From NCBI RefSeq assembly GCF_014645375.1, contig NZ_BMLT01000003.1:355983-419982 (forward strand): a stretch of DNA of 64,000 bases, in the 5' to 3' direction. Source of the DNA: Marinobacterium nitratireducens (GTDB taxonomy: Bacteria; Pseudomonadota; Gammaproteobacteria; Pseudomonadales; Balneatricaceae). How positions within the stretch are numbered: position 1 is the stretch's first letter; each line of letters begins with the position of its first letter. The notes below the pieces were generated by a model, which searched no databases, was not told the DNA's origin, and was given only the letters and a program-made list of their open reading frames with translations. Below are positions 1-7,861 of this stretch, piece by piece. A program made the translations under genes and the position numbers.

Positions 1-136
1 CACGCAGCGCCTCGGGGGCATCGAAGTCGGGAAAGCCCTGCGACAGGTTGATCGCCCCTTCGCTGGCCGCCAGCTGGGACATCTCGGTGAAAATCGTCGT
101 GCCGACGCGGGGCAGTTTGGTTGCGGGATATCGCAT
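1..136 (-). CDS. ybdL: Methionine aminotransferase-like PLP enzyme, N-terminal fragment
   Basis: Only the first 45 codons are in the window; the gene runs off the left edge. The start ATG (complement of 134-136) begins MRYPATKLPRVGTTIFTEMS and is followed by INLSQGFPDFD. That N-terminus is the hallmark of the class I/II PLP-dependent aminotransferase group containing E. coli YbdL (methionine/kynurenine aminotransferase), which transfers amino groups from methionine to 2-oxo acids in the cytoplasm. The catalytic lysine and most of the fold lie outside, so the call rests on the N-terminal signature alone. The gene is transcribed leftward away from a repeat-filled spacer. Confidence 0.75.
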   Translation of the reverse strand, partial: MRYPATKLPRVGTTIFTEMSQLAASEGAINLSQGFPDFDAPEALR

Positions 137-190
137 CGCGTTCGCTCTTTGAATCCTGAAAAATGCGTCCAGTGTACAACCATCGTTGAA

Positions 191-336
191 GGGGTGGAAC
201 GACGCCTGGGCACGGGGCACGGCCTATATGTGGCCCGGGCGTCACTGACCCCTCAAGCGCCGCCGATGATGGGTTACGCCGCGCGAGACGCAGTGCAAAC
301 TGTCTACCCCCGAGATGGCGGCTCCACCCATCCTAC
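191..336. repeat. Degenerate copy of the interspersed GGATGGGTG...CCCATC element
   Basis: This stretch carries the two modules also found near 16.3 kb and 61.0 kb: a hairpin-type half (GGGGTGGAACGACGC... with ...GGGCGTC on the other arm) and a second half running from GATGGGTTACGCCGC to GCGGCTCCACCCATCCTAC-like sequence. It fills most of the 220-base spacer between the aminotransferase and the next gene. The first arm is the most decayed of the copies in this window. No gene is supported here; the small ORF crossing it is an accident of the repeat. Confidence 0.5.
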
Positions 337-356
337 CGTCTACCCACTCACGAATT

Positions 357-1289
357 TCAAAATATCAGCAGGTGCAGTACGCCGCGCAGCAGCATGCCGG
401 CGATCGCGCCCAGCACCGCGGCCCGTGCAATGGCGCCGACGCGCTTGCCGGCCGCCGCGAAAATCGCCACGCCGGCAAGATCCAGCGGGTTGGTGACGAA
501 GCCGGCCATGCGGTTGAGATCGGCGGCACTGATCTGGCCCTGGTTCATCAGGTCCAGAGTCACCCCCATAAAGGCGGTGCCGCCAGCGATGAACTTGGTC
601 ACGATGGGCAGTACGGCGGCATCGGGCAATCCCAGCATCCCCAGCAGCGGCGCCAGCAGGGTACTGATCAGGCCGATCGCGCCGGTCGCCTCGAGGGCGC
701 CGACGAAACACAGCGCCAGCAGCAGCATCGGCAGCGATGCCAGGGCGATTTTCATCCCCTCCTGCCCGCCCTCGGCCAGCACTTGCATTGTGGCGCGGCG
801 CTCGCCCGGCGCCTGTACGGGCCCCACTGCCGTGGCGGCCTCCTGGCCGTCTTCACGCACCAGCAGATAGTAGGTCAGCGCGGCGGAGAAGAGCCCGCCT
901 ATTATCGAGGTCGCCATTATGACCGGCAGGTTGAGGCCGACCGCGACCATCGGAAACACCACATTGGCCTGGGACATGGTCATGACCATCGCCAGGGTCG
1001 CGGCGATATGGCGCAGCGAAGTGCCGTTGCGGTCCATCAGCGCCAGCGTCGCGACCGGCGCCGAGAAGCTGACCAGCAGCAGCTTGACCATGGCGAAGAT
1101 ACCAAGCCCCGGCAGGCCGAAAATACCGAGCACCGGCGCCAGCCGGTTCGCGATCCAGGCCATCAGCCCCCAGGACTCGAGCAGCTTCATCAGCGCCAGC
1201 ATCACCACCAGTATCGGCAGCAGTATATAGAGCGCAAGATCGATCGCGGTGCGACCCGATTCCAGTATCACGCTGACAATGGCGTCCAT
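357..1289 (-). CDS. Nucleoside-recognition (GATE) domain multi-pass membrane protein
   Basis: A hydrophobic protein of about 310 residues with roughly eight membrane segments arranged as two similar halves (for example LALYILLPILVVMLALMKLL near residue 20 and IALASLPMLLLALCFVGAL near 170). This matches the nucleoside-recognition/Gate family (YjiG/SpmB-like inner-membrane proteins), whose substrate is generally unknown. The ATG at 1289 is preferred over an upstream TTG at 1304 because GGGGAG lies a few bases before it. It stands alone: the next gene on this strand ends 58 bases upstream and belongs to the zinc operon, so it may be co-transcribed with it, but nothing in the sequence shows a role in metal uptake. 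Confidence 0.7.
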   Translation of the reverse strand: MDAIVSVILESGRTAIDLALYILLPILVVMLALMKLLESWGLMAWIANRLAPVLGIFGLPGLGIFAMVKLLLVSFSAPVATLALMDRNGTSLRHIAATLAMVMTMSQANVVFPMVAVGLNLPVIMATSIIGGLFSAALTYYLLVREDGQEAATAVGPVQAPGERRATMQVLAEGGQEGMKIALASLPMLLLALCFVGALEATGAIGLISTLLAPLLGMLGLPDAAVLPIVTKFIAGGTAFMGVTLDLMNQGQISAADLNRMAGFVTNPLDLAGVAIFAAAGKRVGAIARAAVLGAIAGMLLRGVLHLLIF

Positions 1290-1347
1290 TCCCGCTCCCC
1301 GCAACCGTCAAAGCACTGCATCTACATCAGGCGTTACACGTCACCCG

Positions 1348-1884
1348 TCACTCCTCATACGGCTCGATACGATAGGCGTCGAGTCGATAGCCGGCCGAGG
1401 CCAGCTCATGACTGAAAGTCTCGACCCGCAGCACTCCGGTCACCCAGACCGCATCGTAGAGGTTCTGAAGCTCGGTGCCGGGTTCGAAGTGGGCGTAGAC
1501 GATCTGGTTCGACGGCGGCGGCGGCGTATGGATGCAGGCCCCGAACCAGGGCACCAGAAAGAAGCTGGTAACCCTTTGCCCTTCACCCTCCACCGGTACC
1601 ACGAATCCTGGCAGTCTGACCATCCGCCCATCCAGGGAGGCCACCACAGGCGCGGAGCTGAGCGCCTGCATCATCTCATCGAGCTTGCGCTGCGCCGCCG
1701 GATCGAAATCATCGAGACTGCTCAGGTCGTCGCTGCCGTAAACCTGATCGAAGCTGAAGTTCGGGGGCATCAGCGCTTCCCAGTCGATGGTCTCGACCGC
1801 GCGGCCGTTCAGCACGTCGGCGGCGTTCAGGAAAGGCGTCCAGCACAGGGCCAGCAGGCAGAGTGAAGCCAGCAATCGTTTCAT
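1348..1884 (-). CDS. DUF3299 periplasmic/lipoprotein-like protein of zinc ABC operon
   Basis: About 178 residues with an N-terminal signal peptide (MKRLLASLCLLALCWTPFLNA). The body contains the DUF3299 core: LPGFVVPVE, then FLVPWFGACIHTPPPPSNQIV around residues 90-130, a Cys-His-Pro-rich stretch that could bind metal. It is the last gene of a four-gene operon with an FtsX-type permease, an ATPase and a DUF2796 zinc-binding protein. The same gene set is the Zrg zinc-uptake system described in Vibrio, so an accessory role in zinc acquisition in the envelope is likely by context. ATG 1884 is chosen over TTG 1890 because it starts the signal peptide directly. Confidence 0.7.
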   Translation of the reverse strand: MKRLLASLCLLALCWTPFLNAADVLNGRAVETIDWEALMPPNFSFDQVYGSDDLSSLDDFDPAAQRKLDEMMQALSSAPVVASLDGRMVRLPGFVVPVEGEGQRVTSFFLVPWFGACIHTPPPPSNQIVYAHFEPGTELQNLYDAVWVTGVLRVETFSHELASAGYRLDAYRIEPYEE

Positions 1885-1894
1885 TCGCAATCCG

Positions 1895-3142
1895 TCATAG
1901 TCTTATGGTCATGCCTTCGGCCAGCGAATAGCGATAGGCGCGCCAGCCAGGAACAAGGCCGATCAGTATACCCGCGCCCTGCACCAGCGCCAGCAACAGC
2001 CACTGATGCGCGTTCGGCGCCAGAAGCTCCAGCCGCAGGCCGCTCCACTGCTCAACCAGCGGCCGGGCGGCCCAGAGCCCGCTGTACATCAGCGCCATAC
2101 CCGCAAGACAGCCACACAGCGTCAGCAGTGCCGCCTCGCTGGTCAGCAACGACAGCAACTGCCAGGGACGGGCGCCGACCGAGCGCAGGATGGCGATCTC
2201 GCGCCGCCGCTCGCGCAGACCGGCCAGCAGTACCGTCAGCATGCCGGCGAGGCCGCTGAAAACCACGCACGCCGATACCAGCAGCAGCGCACGCTCCGCC
2301 ACGCTCATCAGGCTCCAGAGTTCGGCCAGGGCCACGCCCGGCAGTATCGCCAGCAAGGGCTCCTTGCGGTAGTCGTTGATGGCCCGCTGCAGGCGGAAAG
2401 TGGCCACCTTGGACTTGAGCCCGACCAGAAAGGCCGTGATCTGCTTGGGGGTCAGATCCTCTGCCGCCGGTGCCGGCCGGCCGGGCAGCCGCGTGCCGCT
2501 CGCCCAGCCTGCGTGGATCGCCTCGATCGCCTCCAGGCTCACCAGCACGCTGCGGTCCAGCGGCGTGCCGGTGCGCTCGAGCACCCCGACGACACGAAAC
2601 GGCTGGTCGTCATGGTTCGCGAAGCTGGTGCTGCCAAGGCCATGGGCGATAACCATCGTCTGCCCGAGACCGTAACCCAGGCGTTCGGCCACCTCGGCGC
2701 CGATCACCGCATCGTGCAATCCGGCAAAGGCGCCGCCATGGCGGAACCCGGGCCGCTGGCCACGGCCATAACGGTAATGCTCGAAGAAGGCGTCACTGGT
2801 GCCAACCACGCGGAAACCGCGATGCGAGTCCCCCAGCGACAGCGGGATGGTCCAGTCGACCTGCGGGTGCGCGGCGATCTCGCGATAACTCTGCCAGTCG
2901 ACGTTGTTGGTGGCGTTGCCGATATGAAATACCGAGTACAGCAGCAGTTGGGTCTGACCGCTACGGGCGCCGACGATCAGGTCGGTGCCGGAAACCGTAC
3001 TGGTGAAGCTGTCCCGCACCTGGCTGCGGATCTGGTCGACGCCCAGTAGCAGCATCACGCTGATGGCGATGCTCAGTATCGTCAGCGCCGCGCTGCCGCG
3101 GCGATTGAGCAGGCTTTTCCAGGCCAGTCGCACGATTTCCAT
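1895..3142 (-). CDS. FtsX/MacB-type ABC transporter permease (zinc-uptake operon)
   Basis: 415 residues. It has one N-terminal membrane helix (SAALTILSIAISVMLLLGV, about 18-36), a long periplasmic domain (about 40-270) and three C-terminal helices, the MacB-PCD plus FtsX architecture. It pairs with the ATPase directly upstream: its start codon at 3140-3142 shares a base with the ATPase stop region, implying translational coupling. FtsX-type exporters usually move lipoproteins or act mechanically, so direct zinc import is not obvious from the family. Its presence between DUF2796 and DUF3299 genes makes it part of the Zrg-type system. Confidence 0.75.
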   Translation of the reverse strand: MEIVRLAWKSLLNRRGSAALTILSIAISVMLLLGVDQIRSQVRDSFTSTVSGTDLIVGARSGQTQLLLYSVFHIGNATNNVDWQSYREIAAHPQVDWTIPLSLGDSHRGFRVVGTSDAFFEHYRYGRGQRPGFRHGGAFAGLHDAVIGAEVAERLGYGLGQTMVIAHGLGSTSFANHDDQPFRVVGVLERTGTPLDRSVLVSLEAIEAIHAGWASGTRLPGRPAPAAEDLTPKQITAFLVGLKSKVATFRLQRAINDYRKEPLLAILPGVALAELWSLMSVAERALLLVSACVVFSGLAGMLTVLLAGLRERRREIAILRSVGARPWQLLSLLTSEAALLTLCGCLAGMALMYSGLWAARPLVEQWSGLRLELLAPNAHQWLLLALVQGAGILIGLVPGWRAYRYSLAEGMTIRL

Positions 3143-3816
3143 CAGCCCGCCCTCGTCACTCGGTTGATCTGCGCCAGATCGAGCTGACGGTCGAAGTCTC
3201 GCGCCAGTGCGGCGTCATGGCTGACGAACAGCAGGCTGCTGCCGACGCGGGCGGCCTCGGCGCACAGCAGCGCGATGAAGGCATCGCGGGCGTCGGTATC
3301 GAGCGCCGAGGTCGGCTCATCGGCGATCAGGATTTCGGGCGCGCCAATCAGCGCCCGCGCGGCGGCGACCCTCTGCTGCTGCCCGACCGACAGTTCCGAC
3401 ACCGGGCGGCTCAGTATCAGCGGATCACCGAGCCCCAGATGCTCCAGCAGCCGGCGCCCCTCTGTCTCGGGACTTCCGGTGTTTTCAATCGTGCGACGGC
3501 GACGGCGTCCGGAGAAGTGGCAGGGGAGCACCACGTTCTCCAGCACCGACAGGTACGGCAGCAGATTGAAGAGCTGAAAGATCACGCCGAGGTGGTCAGC
3601 GCGAAAGCGGTCCCGCGCCGCCCCCGCAAGGCTGCCGAGCTCCTGACCGAGCACGCGGATGCGACCGCCATCGGGCGTCACCACCGCCCCGATCAGGCTT
3701 AGCAGGGTGCTCTTGCCGCTGCCGGAGGGACCGCGCAGAAACAGGGACTCGCCTGTCTCGACCCTGAGCGACGCTATATTCAGCACCTCTGCGCCCGGCC
3801 GCCATCCAAAGCGCAA
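3142..3816 (-). CDS. ABC transporter ATP-binding protein (LolD/MacB type, zinc operon)
   Basis: A complete nucleotide-binding domain: Walker A GPSGSGKSTLL near residue 30, Q-loop FQLFNLLPYL, signature LSVGQQQRVAAARAL, Walker B ILIADEPTSALD, and the H-loop FVSHD. There is an arginine-rich insertion (SGRRRRRTIENTG) before the signature. No ATG lies near the start. The TTG at 3816 is given, but a CTG at 3850-3852, overlapping the zrgA stop as CTGA and preceded by GGGAGATGG, would add the usual beta-strand (AIEITDLRFGW) and may be the true start. It energises the permease encoded next. Confidence 0.75.
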   Translation of the reverse strand: MRFGWRPGAEVLNIASLRVETGESLFLRGPSGSGKSTLLSLIGAVVTPDGGRIRVLGQELGSLAGAARDRFRADHLGVIFQLFNLLPYLSVLENVVLPCHFSGRRRRRTIENTGSPETEGRRLLEHLGLGDPLILSRPVSELSVGQQQRVAAARALIGAPEILIADEPTSALDTDARDAFIALLCAEAARVGSSLLFVSHDAALARDFDRQLDLAQINRVTRAG

Positions 3817-3848
3817 ATCCGTTATCTCTATTGCCGCCTGCCTGCTGT

Positions 3849-4529
3849 TCAGAAATCCATCTCCCGGTTGTCGGCGTCAAGCACGCGTGCCCGCTGCCCC
3901 GACGGTATGATCATGCGAACCTCGAGCTTCTCAAGACCCGGAAAGTGGCTGAAGAGTTCCACCGAAACCCGATCGAGCCGCTCGGGGCTTGCGCAACGAA
4001 AGCGATAGCTCACCTCGAAGTCGCTGTGCCCGGAAACATCCTCTGCGCCGACTGCTTCGTCGCCATGTTCATGCTCCGCATGATGACCATGCTCCTCGTG
4101 ATGATCATGCGCCTTTTCATGGCGGTGGTCATGGTCATGGTCATGGTCATGGTCATGGTCATGGTCATGGTCATGGTCATCAGTACGTTCATGCCGATCC
4201 GCGCTGCTGCCGGCCAGCAGTTGCTGCTGCACCCTTACCTCGTCCAGCAGACAGGCGGCGGCGGCCGGCAGCCTCAGCACTTCGTAGCCCTGCTCGAGCG
4301 TTGCCACCGCCGCCTCGACTTTTTGCCGCTGCAGAGGCTCGACGGCCGGATGTTCGAAGCCGACGAGATTCACGGCCGGCGACGTCAGCTGAATCTCCAG
4401 CACGGGTGCTTCGAGCACCAGGTCGAGCTGCCCGACGCCGTGGGCGTGACTGCCGTGCTGGCGCTCGAAATCTTCGGCTTGAACCAGACCGCTCAGGGTC
4501 GCCAGCATAGCCAGGGTTACGACTTTCAT
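3849..4529 (-). CDS. zrgA: DUF2796 zinc-binding periplasmic protein, ZrgA-like
   Basis: 226 residues: signal peptide MKVVTLAMLATLSGLVQA, then DFERQHGSHAHGVGQLDLVLE typical of DUF2796, and a central histidine/aspartate tract of nine or so HD pairs followed by HEKAHDHHEEHGHHAEHEHGDE-type sequence (about residues 117-155). The family is the periplasmic component of the Zrg zinc-uptake system. The His-rich tract is a plausible zinc-collecting loop. The ATG at 4529 is chosen over the longer frame to 4679 because it opens the signal peptide and because a Zur box lies 29 bases upstream. It heads the operon with the ATPase, permease and DUF3299 genes. Confidence 0.8.
   Translation of the reverse strand: MKVVTLAMLATLSGLVQAEDFERQHGSHAHGVGQLDLVLEAPVLEIQLTSPAVNLVGFEHPAVEPLQRQKVEAAVATLEQGYEVLRLPAAAACLLDEVRVQQQLLAGSSADRHERTDDHDHDHDHDHDHDHDHDHRHEKAHDHHEEHGHHAEHEHGDEAVGAEDVSGHSDFEVSYRFRCASPERLDRVSVELFSHFPGLEKLEVRMIIPSGQRARVLDADNREMDF
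4126..4179. repeat. Hexanucleotide microsatellite (TGGTCA)9 inside zrgA
   Basis: Nine perfect copies of TGGTCA on the plus strand encode alternating His-Asp on the minus strand. Because the unit is six bases, gain or loss of units changes the length of the His-Asp tract without shifting the frame. Such a tract is prone to slipped-strand length variation. Confidence 0.95.
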
Positions 4530-4557
4530 CCTTATCCTCTTGCACCTGTCGAACGAT

Positions 4558-4580
4558 AAAGTGTGATAATATAACATCCT
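4558..4580 (-). promoter_or_regulatory. Zur box of the zrgA operon
   Basis: Compared with the gammaproteobacterial Zur consensus GAAATGTTAT-AATATAACATTTC, the plus-strand sequence AAAGTGTGATAATATAACAT followed by CCT matches at about 17 of 23 positions, including the whole ATAATATAACAT right half. It lies 29 bases upstream of the zrgA ATG, where it would overlap the promoter. It predicts repression of the zinc operon by zinc-loaded Zur. The consensus is from memory. Confidence 0.7.
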
Positions 4581-4672
4581 ACTACCCTCATCCAGCGGCT
4601 TGACTCTGTACGCCCTCTGCCAAGGGTGGCAGTATGGAGAGCGATCGTGGCTCCCAGGGATGAACCGACAAG

Positions 4673-6106
4673 ATGGCAAACGCCTTTCTCGACCGCTCCC
4701 GCGCGGCTTCCGGGCGGCTGGCCCGCGATATCGGCATACAGATCGACCGACTGCGCGACCGCCGCCTCTGCCTCGGCGTCACCGGCCTCAGCCGCAGCGG
4801 CAAATCGACCTTTATCACCAGCCTGATCAACCAGTTGCTGCAGCACAAAAAATCCAGCCTGCCGGGCTTTTCGCCGGTACTGAGCGGCCGGCTGCTCGAT
4901 GTACGCCTGCATCCGCTGGAAGACCCGCAGTTGCCGCCCTTCCCGTACCAGCAAGCCTGGCGACAGTTGTCAGGCCAGCCGCCGGCCTGGCCCGAGCCGA
5001 CCCGGGACGCCAGCGGTTGCCTGCTGGAGCTGCGTCTGGGGCGCAAGCCCGGGTCCCTCAACCCCTTCGCACGGGATCATTTTTCCCTCTGGCTGGAAAT
5101 CCGCGACTACCCCGGCGAGTGGCTGCTCGACCTGCCACTTCGCGACACCAGCTTTCGCGACTGGAGCCTGGAGTGCGGCAATCGCTTCGCCCGCGCACCG
5201 CATGCGGAGCTGGCGCCGCAGCTGATGGCAAGCCTGGCGGCGATCGACCCGCTCGCCGAGGTCGACAACGAGGAACTCGCCCGACTGCAGCAGGCATTTC
5301 GAGACTTCCTTGCCGCCTGCAAGGAGCAGGGCCTGAGCCAGATTCAACCGGGACGCTTCCTGCTGCCCGGCCACAACGACGACGAAGCTCTGATGCAGTT
5401 CGTTCCCCTGCCGGGCCTGGCACAGCAGGATCCGGCCGCGCTCGAGGGCGCTGCCGAGAACAGCTGGTACGGTACCTGCCGGGCACGCTATCAGGCCTAC
5501 GTGCGCAATCTGGTGGAACCCTTTTACCGGCATTTTTTCAGCCGCATCGACCGGCAGCTGGTACTGGTGGACGTGGTCAGCGCGCTCAACGGCGGCCCGG
5601 CGCTGATCGACGATATGCGCGAGGCGCTGACACGCATTACGGACAGTTTCCATTACGGCCGGCAGAACCGCCTGTTGCAGCTGATCCGCCCCCGGATCGA
5701 CCGGGTACTCTACGCCGCCACCAAGATCGACCAGGTGGTGTCCGACGATCACGAAGCGGTGCGCGCCTTTCTCGCGGGTCTGGTCGCCGACGCCTACCGC
5801 CACGCCGAATACGAGGGCATACAGCCGGCCTGCGAGGCCACCTCGGCGGTACGCTGCTCCCGCGAACTCGAGGACGACGGAGAAAGAGCCCTGTCCGGCT
5901 TCGACAGCGAAGGGCGACCGGTCGGTTACGTGCACCCGCGCTTTCCGTCCCGCCTGCCCGACAGCGAACACTGGCAGCGGCTGATGGACTGGGATATTCC
6001 GCCGCTGCGCCCGCCTGCGGGGATGTCATCCCGCAACGCCGACGCCATCCCCCACATCCGCCTGGACACCGTACTCAACCTGCTGCTGGGAGACAAATGC
6101 GTATGA
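4673..6106 (+). CDS. ycjX: YcjX family P-loop GTPase-like protein
   Basis: 477 residues, close to E. coli YcjX (465). Walker A GVTGLSRSGKST lies at residues 35-46; KIDQV near residue 350 resembles the NKxD guanine-specificity motif. DUF463/YcjX proteins are stress-associated (phage-shock in enterics) and their biochemical role is poorly defined. The stop overlaps the start of ycjF (ATGCGTATGA), so the two are translationally coupled. It is divergent from the zinc operon, with 143 bases between the start codons. Confidence 0.85.
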   Translation: MANAFLDRSRAASGRLARDIGIQIDRLRDRRLCLGVTGLSRSGKSTFITSLINQLLQHKKSSLPGFSPVLSGRLLDVRLHPLEDPQLPPFPYQQAWRQLSGQPPAWPEPTRDASGCLLELRLGRKPGSLNPFARDHFSLWLEIRDYPGEWLLDLPLRDTSFRDWSLECGNRFARAPHAELAPQLMASLAAIDPLAEVDNEELARLQQAFRDFLAACKEQGLSQIQPGRFLLPGHNDDEALMQFVPLPGLAQQDPAALEGAAENSWYGTCRARYQAYVRNLVEPFYRHFFSRIDRQLVLVDVVSALNGGPALIDDMREALTRITDSFHYGRQNRLLQLIRPRIDRVLYAATKIDQVVSDDHEAVRAFLAGLVADAYRHAEYEGIQPACEATSAVRCSRELEDDGERALSGFDSEGRPVGYVHPRFPSRLPDSEHWQRLMDWDIPPLRPPAGMSSRNADAIPHIRLDTVLNLLLGDKCV

Positions 6107-7182
6107 CCTCCGACCCGGATGCCTCCGAACGCAGCGGCCGGCGCTTCACGCCACCGCCGCCCGCAAGCGCCGAGACCGAAACGGAACGCCCCCGACGCGC
6201 ACGCCGGTTCGTGCCGACAACGGAAGATCAGCTGATCGCGGTGCCGGAGCCGGTCACCGCCGCAGAACCCCAGCCAGGCCGGCCCGACCCCGGCGCGCTG
6301 AAGCTCGAGCGCCTTCCGGTACGGGGGCTGGGCACCCTGGGAGCCGGCCTGCTGGTGCTGCTGACGGTCATCGCGGTTGCGGAGCTGGTACGACTGTTCA
6401 ATGCCGCGCTCAGTCTGCACTGGAGCGCGGCGGCGGTCGTGGCGGCGCTGTTCGGTGCTGTCGCCCTGCTGGCAACGCGCTCTCTGCTGTCGTTTCTGCG
6501 GGCGCGGCGCAGCCTCGACCGGCTCGGCCGGCTGCGCCTTGGCGCCGAGCGCCAGCTCGGGCGGCATACCGCCGGCCGCAGCCGTGCCCTGCTCGAGGCC
6601 ATGAAGGCCTTTTACGCCGACAAGCCCCAGGCGCCGCTGCTGGACCGTGCGCTGGAGCAACTGCCCGATTACAGCGATGACAACGAAACCCTGGGACACC
6701 TGGACCGGCACTTCGTCGCGCAACTGGACACCCAGGCCATGCAACTGGTGTCGCGTTACAGCGCCCAGACCGGCGTGGCGGTGGCGTTCAGCCCCTGGGC
6801 TGCACTGGACATGCTGCTGGCGCTTTGGCGCAGCCTGCAGATGATCGATGAGATCGGCCAGGTCTACGGCGTCGCGCCGTCCTGGCCAACCCGCATGCGG
6901 CTGTTGCGCAAGGTGCTGGCGCAACTGACCTTCGTTGGCGCCAGCGAAGTGGCGATCGACCAACTGTCGGACGACCTCGGCAGCGCGGCGCTGGCCGGCA
7001 CGCTCAGCGCACGCGCCGGCCAGGGCCTGGGCGCCGGCATCCTCAGCGCACGCATTGGCCTTGCGGCGATGCGCGTGCTGCGCCCGCTGCCATTTGCCCA
7101 GGGTCGCGAGCCCGGCATTCGTGCGCTGATCTCGCCGCTGCTGGAGAAACTGAAAAAGCGGCTGTCGCGTCAGAAGAAATAA
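6097..7182 (+). CDS. ycjF: YcjF/TIGR01620 family inner-membrane protein
   Basis: 361 residues. An N-terminal charged, Pro-rich cytoplasmic region (1-70) is followed by two adjacent membrane helices (LGTLGAGLLVLLTVIAVAEL and AAVVAALFGAVALLATRSLL, about 73-125) and a C-terminal DUF697-like domain containing VAVAFSPWAALDMLLALWRS. This is the usual YcjF architecture and the usual partner of YcjX. ATG 6097 and ATG 6103 are both possible; the latter gives an ATGA overlap with ycjX. The pair probably acts together at the inner membrane. Confidence 0.85.
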   Translation: MRMTSDPDASERSGRRFTPPPPASAETETERPRRARRFVPTTEDQLIAVPEPVTAAEPQPGRPDPGALKLERLPVRGLGTLGAGLLVLLTVIAVAELVRLFNAALSLHWSAAAVVAALFGAVALLATRSLLSFLRARRSLDRLGRLRLGAERQLGRHTAGRSRALLEAMKAFYADKPQAPLLDRALEQLPDYSDDNETLGHLDRHFVAQLDTQAMQLVSRYSAQTGVAVAFSPWAALDMLLALWRSLQMIDEIGQVYGVAPSWPTRMRLLRKVLAQLTFVGASEVAIDQLSDDLGSAALAGTLSARAGQGLGAGILSARIGLAAMRVLRPLPFAQGREPGIRALISPLLEKLKKRLSRQKK

Positions 7183-7204
7183 AGCGATTCGCCGCTGGCC
7201 GGCA

Positions 7205-7456
7205 TTTCGAAACGTAGGAGCCCACTCCGTGGGCGATCCGGTTCTGTGCCTGGTTCGAAGGTTCGCTCGCGGAGCGAGCTCCTACAAAAGCTGCCGGGTA
7301 GCCGATACAGTGGGAGCGGCGCCCCGCCGCGAAGTTTCTGGCCCGATGCGACCCCATTCGCCGCGGGGCGCCGTTTCGAAACGTAGGAGCCCACTCCGTG
7401 GGCGATCCGGTTCTGTGCCCAGTTCGAAGGTTCGATCGCGGAGCGAGCTCCTACAA
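7205..7456. repeat. REP-like array: two 83-bp direct repeats around an inverted repeat
   Basis: Two near-identical copies (7205-7287 and 7374-7456) begin TTCGAAACGTAGGAGCCCAC and end GCTCCTACAA. Each copy is itself a dyad, as GTAGGAGC at one end is complementary to GCTCCTAC at the other. Between them sits a second hairpin, GGCGCCCCGCCGCGAA paired with TTCGCCGCGGGGCGCC at 7314-7373. This is a REP/BIME-type mosaic filling the 277-base spacer between convergent genes ycjF and the GIY-YIG gene. The GGCGCC-type hairpin recurs at 36.8 kb. Confidence 0.85.
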
Positions 7457-7459
7457 CCG

Positions 7460-7729
7460 TCAGGCGGTTGCAAGGCCGGCGATCAGCGCCAGCTTGCGCT
7501 TGCGCGTCAGGCGCTTGATTTCGATTTCGCGACGCAGCGCATCCGCCCGCCGTGGCTGGCGTTCGTGCCAGGCCAGGGTCACAGGCCGTCTCACTCGGGT
7601 GTATTTCGCCGCCAGACGGTTATCCTCGTTGTGCTCGCGCAGCCGCCGCTCGGGATCCGTGGTGACGCCGGTGTAGAGGCTGCCGTCGGCACAGCTGAGT
7701 ATGTAGACGTACCAGTACTGCTCGGCCAA
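7460..7729 (-). CDS. GIY-YIG nuclease superfamily protein (YhbQ/UPF0213 type)
   Basis: 89 residues, the full length for this single-domain family. The motif WYVYILSCADGSLYTGVTTD carries the GIY-YIG signature (YVY...YTG), followed by R-RLREHN and the basic tail EIEIKRLTRKRKLALI. YhbQ-type proteins are small nucleases implicated in DNA repair; the cellular role is uncertain. The start is a TTG (7727-7729) preceded by GGGAAAGA; no in-frame ATG is available nearby. Confidence 0.8.
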   Translation of the reverse strand: MAEQYWYVYILSCADGSLYTGVTTDPERRLREHNEDNRLAAKYTRVRRPVTLAWHERQPRRADALRREIEIKRLTRKRKLALIAGLATA

Positions 7730-7861
7730 TTGTCTTTCCCATCATAGCTAAACCGCACGCAGCCTACCGCGCTGCCCGCCAGCTGTCGACGGCACAGCTG
7801 TCAGCGGTGCGCCGTTCCATTATCATAGCCGCCATCGCACCAACGCCCCGGTGAATCCACC

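Noticed and set aside
315-1415. 366-codon frame opposite the GATE protein gene
   Set aside because: Low-complexity His/Gln/Arg composition; the opposite strand encodes a coherent membrane protein.
4600-7182. 860-codon open frame over ycjX and ycjF
   Set aside because: Only its last 361 codons (ycjF) look like protein; the first part is Arg/Pro-rich antireading of ycjX.
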